From Psychrobacillus sp032154225 (GTDB lineage Bacteria; Bacillota; Bacilli; Bacillales_A; Planococcaceae), in NCBI RefSeq assembly GCF_032154225.1, contig NZ_JALDYF010000008.1:62001-126000 (forward strand): a stretch of 64,000 nucleotides of DNA, given 5' to 3'. The notes beneath the pieces were generated by a model, which ran no database searches, was not told the DNA's origin, and worked only from the letters and a program-made list of their open reading frames with translations. A program made the position numbers and the translations under genes. Positions 60,398 through 64,000 of the stretch are shown here, one piece after another. Position 1 is the first letter of the stretch, and the number at the start of each line of letters is the position of its first letter.

Positions 60398-61072
60398 CTA
60401 AAATAAGTGCGTAAGCTTCAAATCATTTATTTTTTTTACTACTTCCTTCGTTCTCGAAGCACCAAACTTCTTTAGCAATGTACTGACTTGAGATTTAATC
60501 GTGACTACTTCTACACTTCTTTCCAAAGCAATTTCCCTTATTTTCATCCCTTGTACTAAATAACCGATTAACTCTCTTTCCGTCATCGTAAGATTCGAGA
60601 TATTTTGGATAAAAAATAAAAGCCCTCTCTCCGATTGCTGCAATCGTGTGTACTCCTGCAAAACAATCTGCTGGATTTTCCCTTCTAGTAGCGGATGTCC
60701 TTTGTGGGCACTTCTTATATGATTTAATATTTCTTCCTCTGCTATACCTTTCACCATGTAGTCAACTGCACCCGTTCCCATGGCCGTCAGTATAAATTCG
60801 TCTGTTTCATGTGCTGTTAAATAAATAATTTTCTTATCTTTATCCCAATCTCTAATTAGTTCTGTAGCCACTATGCCAGCAGTTGTGTTTTCCATTTCAA
60901 TATCCATTAAAATAATATCGTGGTCTACACTCTTTGCAAGCTCAACCATTTCCCTTCCGGTCGTTGCAGTTGCAACAACTTGCATATCGGTTTGGGCATT
61001 GATTAATTCTGACAAGTCTTCTAATAGCAAATGAAAATCTTCCGCAATCATAATTTTGATACATTCACTCAT
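60398..61072 (-). CDS. response regulator (NarL/LuxR-like)
   Basis: A 224-aa regulator: receiver domain with acidic residues MIAEDFH, phospho-acceptor Asp in IILMDIEM and Lys in MVKGI, then a LuxR-like helix-turn-helix (LTMTERELIGYLVQGMKIREIA). It follows the kinase gene by 20 nt and precedes the sulfatase by 33 nt, so it may control the sulfatase and transporter genes. Confidence 0.88.
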   Translation of the reverse strand: MSECIKIMIAEDFHLLLEDLSELINAQTDMQVVATATTGREMVELAKSVDHDIILMDIEMENTTAGIVATELIRDWDKDKKIIYLTAHETDEFILTAMGTGAVDYMVKGIAEEEILNHIRSAHKGHPLLEGKIQQIVLQEYTRLQQSERGLLFFIQNISNLTMTERELIGYLVQGMKIREIALERSVEVVTIKSQVSTLLKKFGASRTKEVVKKINDLKLTHLF

Positions 61073-61092
61073 ATATATTCACTTCTTTACAC

Positions 61093-62601
61093 TTAAAATT
61101 TCGGAAGTAATAAATAGAATGTACTCCCATTATCCTTTTCACTTTCATATCGGAGACTTCCAAAATGTTCCCTCGCTATCGTACGTACATAGTGTAATCC
61201 CATGCCCCAATTATAATTAGAATTCTTTTTCGTAAAAAATGGCTCACAAATTTTTTTCACATCTTCCTTGCTAATGCCTATGCCATTGTCCTTCACTTCT
61301 ATCACCGTATATTGCCTAACGTTGTAGCAGCTCAAAATAACCATCCCTTCATGATTCGGAAGGTCATTGATCGCCTCTTGCGCATTCGTCAAAAGATTAT
61401 AGATAGCTTCACTCAAATGATTTTTATCTGCCAATACATTGCATTTGCTTATTAGCTCTACATGCACAGTTTTGTCTGGGTACTTTTGGTGAAATCGTTC
61501 CATTGCACTTTCCGTCACTTCACTCAAACGAAGTGGAATTAAATGGACAGCGCTTGTTTTCACAGATCGATACAGTTCTTCGATGCGCATTAGAATATTT
61601 TCATTTTGCTTAGACAATGCATCGGTATATTCCTTCACCTTTTCGATATCATCCAAATTACTGTTAATTCTCTTGAAAATAACACGGTTTGCGAGTAACT
61701 GATTTTTTATACTGTGCACAAACACAGATGTACCAGTACTAATTGCATCAAACTTCCTCTGTATAATAACTTCCTCTCTACTCGATTGGACGATATCATT
61801 TGTGTACTTTAACAAGCCCGTAAACCCAATGACTGCAAAAATCACATTAATAAACACGATAAAAATATACGTCCGAATGGATAAAACAGTGTTCATATAA
61901 TAGATTCCCGTTTTCGAGGCATAAAATTGATACACCTGAGCAGGGTCCTGACCAAAATATAGAAAATAGAACAAAATTAACGAAAGGATGAAGGATACGA
62001 TTAAGATAAACTTCCTTCTAAAAAACTCCATTTCAATAGAATAAGCTTCGTATACTAATAAGAAAATGGAAAGAATCGTATATAAAATAATCCATCCCAT
62101 AGTCCCTATGGCAATAATCTGCTGAAACCCTTCGTGTATATTCGTTAAATAAAGAAAAACACTTGGATAATAAATAATAAGTGAAAGAACTGGCATTAAA
62201 AATGTAAACCTTTTCAGCCAATAGTTTCTTTGTAGCCATGGAATCATTGAAAAATGTAAAGCTAAAAAAAGTAAAAACATTGGAAACATGTATCTGCCAA
62301 TTGCAATTATGTAACCCATCTCGTAGACGGTTATAAGGAAGTATTGAATCTTCGATTTTATTTCTAAGTTAAAGAAAAGAAATTCTTGCGTTTCTCTGCT
62401 TATGCCGCCTTTCTTAGCTATATACAGTAAAACACCTGAAAACATGATTGCTAGACTCATACACATTCCAAAAATGTAAAAGGTTTCTTTATTTCGTTTG
62501 AGAATTAACACTAAAATCGAAGACAAAAAAAGAAATAGCATCAGAATAATAAGCATATAGAAAATCACCCGTTCAATATACAAGAGGTCTATCCCTTTCA
62601 A
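61093..62601 (-). CDS. membrane sensor histidine kinase
   Basis: A kinase of about 500 aa with some seven membrane helices spread over residues 12-265 and almost no extracellular domain, then a His-containing helix FVHSIKNQLLANR (near 300), and an ATPase domain with LLTNAQEAINDL, DNGIGIS and WGMGLHYVRTIA. The partner is the regulator downstream. The signal may be a membrane or transport-linked one. Start is uncertain: TTG at 62601 has no site, and TTG at 62583 or ATG further in are alternatives. Confidence 0.85.
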   Translation of the reverse strand: MKGIDLLYIERVIFYMLIILMLFLFLSSILVLILKRNKETFYIFGMCMSLAIMFSGVLLYIAKKGGISRETQEFLFFNLEIKSKIQYFLITVYEMGYIIAIGRYMFPMFLLFLALHFSMIPWLQRNYWLKRFTFLMPVLSLIIYYPSVFLYLTNIHEGFQQIIAIGTMGWIILYTILSIFLLVYEAYSIEMEFFRRKFILIVSFILSLILFYFLYFGQDPAQVYQFYASKTGIYYMNTVLSIRTYIFIVFINVIFAVIGFTGLLKYTNDIVQSSREEVIIQRKFDAISTGTSVFVHSIKNQLLANRVIFKRINSNLDDIEKVKEYTDALSKQNENILMRIEELYRSVKTSAVHLIPLRLSEVTESAMERFHQKYPDKTVHVELISKCNVLADKNHLSEAIYNLLTNAQEAINDLPNHEGMVILSCYNVRQYTVIEVKDNGIGISKEDVKKICEPFFTKKNSNYNWGMGLHYVRTIAREHFGSLRYESEKDNGSTFYLLLPKF

Positions 62602-62671
62602 AAAAGAGATAGCCCTTATATTTTATTTATTAAGATAATTCTAACTTAATTGAGTTAATAAATATATGCTT

Positions 62672-63685
62672 CTATTTTGCGGCGTTTTTCATCACATCAA
62701 ATAATACGTATTCTTCTACTGGTCTCATTTCTTCTTTTGTTAATCTTCCCGCATCAACAAAATTCTCTTGTTGTTTTTTATAGTAACCTTCTAACGTGCC
62801 ATCTTCGATCAATGTCATTAATTGTTTCGTAGTAATCCAATCACCATCACCAGTTTGTTGTAATACAGAATCTGGATCTACAGCAATTTCTTCTGCAACC
62901 CACTTAGCTACTTCACCTAAGTTGTCTACTCTGTAATCCATTGCTTTGAATAAACCTTTTGTAAATCTTAATAAAACGTCCTCATTTTTCTCAGCATATC
63001 CCGGTTTTACTAACCATGATGCGATAGATGGGAATTGATCAGCATATCGAGCGTTGTTTGATAGCATTACTGCATCATCGCCCATTTCATTTTTAATAGC
63101 ATTTGTATTTGGAGACCATGTTGCTACTGCATCGACGCTACCTGAAATCATAGCTGTCACGATAGCAGATGCATCCATATTCATCAGTGTTACATCATCT
63201 TTCGTTAAACCTGCCTCTGCAAGCGTTAAATCTAGAATCGTTTCACTTGAAGTACCTGTTGCTACTGCAATTGTCTTTCCTTTTAAATCTTCTATATTCC
63301 CAACACCTTTTTTCGCACTTCCAATAACTTCATCCGCATTTCCTAATTGTGAAAATGCAAAGATTTCCGCTTCCCCTTGAATAGGTAGTACGTGCGCACC
63401 AGGTCCGATATATCCTACGTCAATGCTTCCTGATTCTAACGCAGCAATGATTGTTGGCCCATCTGCGAACTCAACTAGTTCGACTTCAATTCCTTCATCC
63501 TTGAAAGTACCTGTTTTTATACCAGCGACTACCGTGTTTAAACTTGCATAGTTCGGCATATACGCTACTTTTACTTTCGTTGTTTCTTCACCTTTAGCAG
63601 CCTCACCAGTTCCCCCATCATCCGAGCAGCCAACCAACATTAATCCAATTAGTGCGATAACCATGAAACTAAATAACTTCTTCAT
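62672..63685 (-). CDS. ABC transporter substrate-binding lipoprotein (SsuA/TauA/AtsR-like)
   Basis: A 337-aa lipoprotein with signal peptide and lipobox LVGCSDDGG (Cys near residue 20), then a periplasmic-binding fold of the NrtA/SsuA/TauA family: KVAYMPNYASLNTVVAGIKTG, LKGKTIAVATGTSSETILDLTL and VDAVATWSPNTNAIK. The family binds sulfonates, taurine, nitrate, sulfate esters or thiamine precursors. Beside a sulfatase and FGE, sulfate ester or sulfonate uptake is the best guess. GGGAGGAACAACG precedes the ATG. Confidence 0.88.
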   Translation of the reverse strand: MKKLFSFMVIALIGLMLVGCSDDGGTGEAAKGEETTKVKVAYMPNYASLNTVVAGIKTGTFKDEGIEVELVEFADGPTIIAALESGSIDVGYIGPGAHVLPIQGEAEIFAFSQLGNADEVIGSAKKGVGNIEDLKGKTIAVATGTSSETILDLTLAEAGLTKDDVTLMNMDASAIVTAMISGSVDAVATWSPNTNAIKNEMGDDAVMLSNNARYADQFPSIASWLVKPGYAEKNEDVLLRFTKGLFKAMDYRVDNLGEVAKWVAEEIAVDPDSVLQQTGDGDWITTKQLMTLIEDGTLEGYYKKQQENFVDAGRLTKEEMRPVEEYVLFDVMKNAAK

Positions 63686-63725
63686 CGTTGTTCCTCCCTT
63701 TGTATACTGGTATAAGATGTCTTTC

Positions 63726-64000
63726 CTATTTCCTAACTTCAAGATACTCTTTGTAAACCTGACTCCATATATAATTCTTTGCCTCTAAAAACTCAGGAGT
63801 AATTTTCGTTTCCTGACTACGAGGATAAGGAATATTTATATCTACTATTTCTTTTATTCTCCCTGGTCTTGCGCTCATAATAATAACTCGTTGACCTAAA
63901 ATGATCGCTTCATCTACATCATGCGTGATAAAAAAGCATGTTTTTTTCTCTTTTTCCCATGTATGCAGAAGTTCTTCTTGAAGCTGAGTTCTTGTTTGAG
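63726..64000 (-). CDS. ABC transporter ATP-binding protein, C-terminal part (SsuB/TauB-like)
   Basis: The visible 91 codons read as the end of an ATPase subunit: TRTQLQEELLHTWEKEKKT, then the switch His in CFFITHDVDEAIILGQRVII, MSARPGRIKEIVDINIPYPR. This matches sulfonate/taurine/nitrate-type importer ATPases. The 5' part is beyond the window edge. It lies 40 nt upstream of the binding-protein gene, so they form one operon. Confidence 0.9.
   Translation of the reverse strand, partial: QTRTQLQEELLHTWEKEKKTCFFITHDVDEAIILGQRVIIMSARPGRIKEIVDINIPYPRSQETKITPEFLEAKNYIWSQVYKEYLEVRK

Noticed and set aside
1..64000. rRNA and tRNA genes
   Set aside because: I saw no tRNA cloverleaf with CCA end or TTCGA loop pattern and no rRNA segments on either strand while reading; a covariance search would be needed to exclude them.

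Overview
The window looks like chromosomal DNA from a low-GC, endospore-forming-type Gram-positive of the order Bacillales, most likely in or near Planococcaceae (Psychrobacillus, Paenisporosarcina, Sporosarcina, Lysinibacillus relatives). The basis is strong AGGAGG-type ribosome binding sites, frequent TTG/GTG starts, intrinsic terminators behind most genes, a LiaIHFSR-type envelope-stress locus, an SbsC-like S-layer protein and many Bacillus-type DUF families. The family placement is inference; I could not run a search.

Layout. 1-4.3 kb: a class I ribonucleotide reductase operon (nrdE-nrdI-nrdF, minus strand) behind a cobalamin riboswitch. 4.8-7.4 kb: uppP, a DedA protein and a membrane metallophosphoesterase. 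7.5-11.1 kb: lia-type envelope stress genes (liaI, liaH, liaF, liaS, liaR). 11.1-19.9 kb: a repeat-bearing small membrane protein, an M1 peptidase, a DinB protein, a two-component system with a small overlooked membrane gene between its partners, an S-layer-like protein with a stop codon in its signal peptide, and a DUF3238 protein. 20-26.7 kb: a MalT/LuxR-type regulator, two small genes, and the glyoxylate shunt (aceA-aceB) divergent from a LytTR regulator. 26.8-31.3 kb: DUF3817, EamA and HTH proteins, then metY-hom under a SAM-I riboswitch. 31.4-37.9 kb: a PlsY-like acyltransferase and a YdcF-like gene whose last 342 nt recur perfectly 3.2 kb downstream, bracketing an AT-rich cassette with an Rgg regulator, an exported protein and a small membrane protein. 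38-45.2 kb: peptidases, transporters, a frameshifted RDD gene and malic enzyme. 45.4-46.3 kb: a Fur box between a candidate C-rich small RNA and an FhuF-like ferric reductase with a probably leaderless mRNA. 46.3-54.9 kb: BioY under a BirA-like operator, AI-2E transporter, DEAD-box helicase, RecQ and an rRNA methyltransferase. 55-64 kb: a decayed chemotaxis receptor, a segment (formylglycine-generating enzyme plus two ChrA halves) bracketed by inverted copies of two non-coding repeat families, then a Cys-type sulfatase, a two-component system and part of a sulfonate/sulfate-ester-type ABC transporter.

How it fits together. The right end reads as a sulfate-ester scavenging set: sulfatase, its activating enzyme, and an uptake system. 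B12, SAM, biotin and iron each have a visible regulatory signal upstream of a fitting gene.

The most unusual signal is a set of short degenerate intergenic arrays with a period of 21 nt (two helical turns), each with its own core motif, lying just beyond intrinsic terminators at several loci (near 0.1, 4.75, 26.7 and 47.6 kb, with shorter traces near 28.45 and 13.77 kb). I do not recognise them. The second candidate is the Rgg/exported-protein/membrane-protein cassette in its 342-nt direct repeats, and the third is the Fur-linked C-rich small RNA.
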